DNA from: DAOPYU01 sp942493245 | Lineage (GTDB): Bacteria > Sumerlaeota > Sumerlaeia > UBA8349 | Direction: 5' to 3' | Length of the DNA stretch: 64,000 nt | Assembly: GCA_942493245.1 (NCBI GenBank) | Contig: OW818685.1 | Coordinates: 5,146,001 to 5,210,000 of the forward strand | Part shown: piece by piece, positions 63,792 to 64,000 of the stretch | Numbering within the stretch: the first letter of the stretch is position 1 | Layout of the letters: the number at the start of each line of letters is the position of its first letter | Program-made: the position numbers and the translations under genes | Notes under the pieces: generated by a model | What the model saw: the letters and a program-made list of their open reading frames with translations, nothing else | Databases searched by the model: none | What the model was told of the DNA's origin: nothing

Positions 63792-64000
63792 GCGATCTGT
63801 CTTCCTTGCCGTCTGGATTGAATTCCGTGAAGGGTTGAATCCTCTCACTGGAGAGGACGCGTTGTTGCCGGAACCCGGATGACGGGTGTTCCGGCCTGGG
63901 GGTGCGGTCGGGAACTCAGCGGGACACCAGCCTTCCGGACGATGGATTTTCTGAAAACCGCAAGATCCCGCTCCCTGTTGCACCCATGCGTTAGTAGGCC
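63792..64000. other. Window-end intergenic region
   Basis: No gene seen. It holds a CTGAAAACCGCA fragment of the 30-nt dispersed repeat near 63951-63962. Confidence 0.3.

Overview
The window reads as a GC-rich bacterial chromosome from a poorly cultured lineage. Genes are long and mostly host-like, GTG and TTG starts are common, Shine-Dalgarno sites are clear, and sigma70-type promoters can be read directly. A PulG/PilA-type pseudopilin with the MEAQERSKVARAKADMRT signature, a bactofilin, a PSP1 protein, DUF2851, DUF1638, BshA (bacillithiol), PPi-type phosphofructokinase and many B12-binding radical SAM proteins together suggest a PVC, Hydrogenedentota or Sumerlaeota-like group. That placement is inference; the window has no rRNA or other marker that settles it, and I see no tRNA, rRNA or CRISPR array.

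Layout. 0-5 kb: PSP1/YaaT-like protein, a hicAB toxin-antitoxin pair and an acyl-CoA synthetase plus acyl carrier protein pair. 5-10 kb: secreted protein, pseudopilin, bactofilin, DUF2851. 10-15 kb: LarA/DUF2088 protein, PPi-phosphofructokinase, lipoprotein, uroporphyrinogen decarboxylase-like methyltransferase. 15-23.5 kb: BshA, beta-propeller/TPR protein, radical SAM protein, secreted protein. 23.5-25.4 kb: an AT-richer DUF5131/TcmP pair. 25.6-31 kb: aminotransferase, then a periplasmic-binding lipoprotein directly coupled to a hybrid histidine kinase. 31-34.3 kb: a Cys-cluster protein and an AT-rich retron-type reverse transcriptase fused to a DUF3800-like domain, with its own promoter and a structured leader. 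34.3-39 kb: radical SAM/TPR protein, ispD, YacL-type PIN/TRAM protein, lipoprotein. 40-43 kb: KAP NTPase and GH16 glucanase. 44.4-49 kb: gatB followed by a tandem array of four paralogous genes, each preceded by the same inverted repeat. 49.4-52.6 kb: coiled-coil protein, mini rod-like flagellar protein, cNMP-binding protein, and a brnT/brnA module whose toxin is split by an IS5-family element. 52.6-58.8 kb: surface-glycan-like cluster (two radical SAM proteins, two glycosyltransferases, one lipoprotein). 59.3-64 kb: HAD hydrolase, DUF1638 protein, methyltransferase, sugar transporter.

The intergenic space is unusual. It is packed with families of palindromic repeats: arms made of short periodic units (CACCAAG, GCGAAA, GCAAAG, CACGGAA, CAGGAT types), a composite block of several palindromes in fixed order, and short REP-like palindromes. 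One REP-like copy lies in frame inside a radical SAM gene, and one family punctuates the gatB-linked paralog array, where the 3' end of gatB has itself been duplicated. The best candidates for a new or under-described system are the RT-DUF3800 locus with its folded leader (retron-like) and the repeat-punctuated paralog array at 45.9-48.9 kb.
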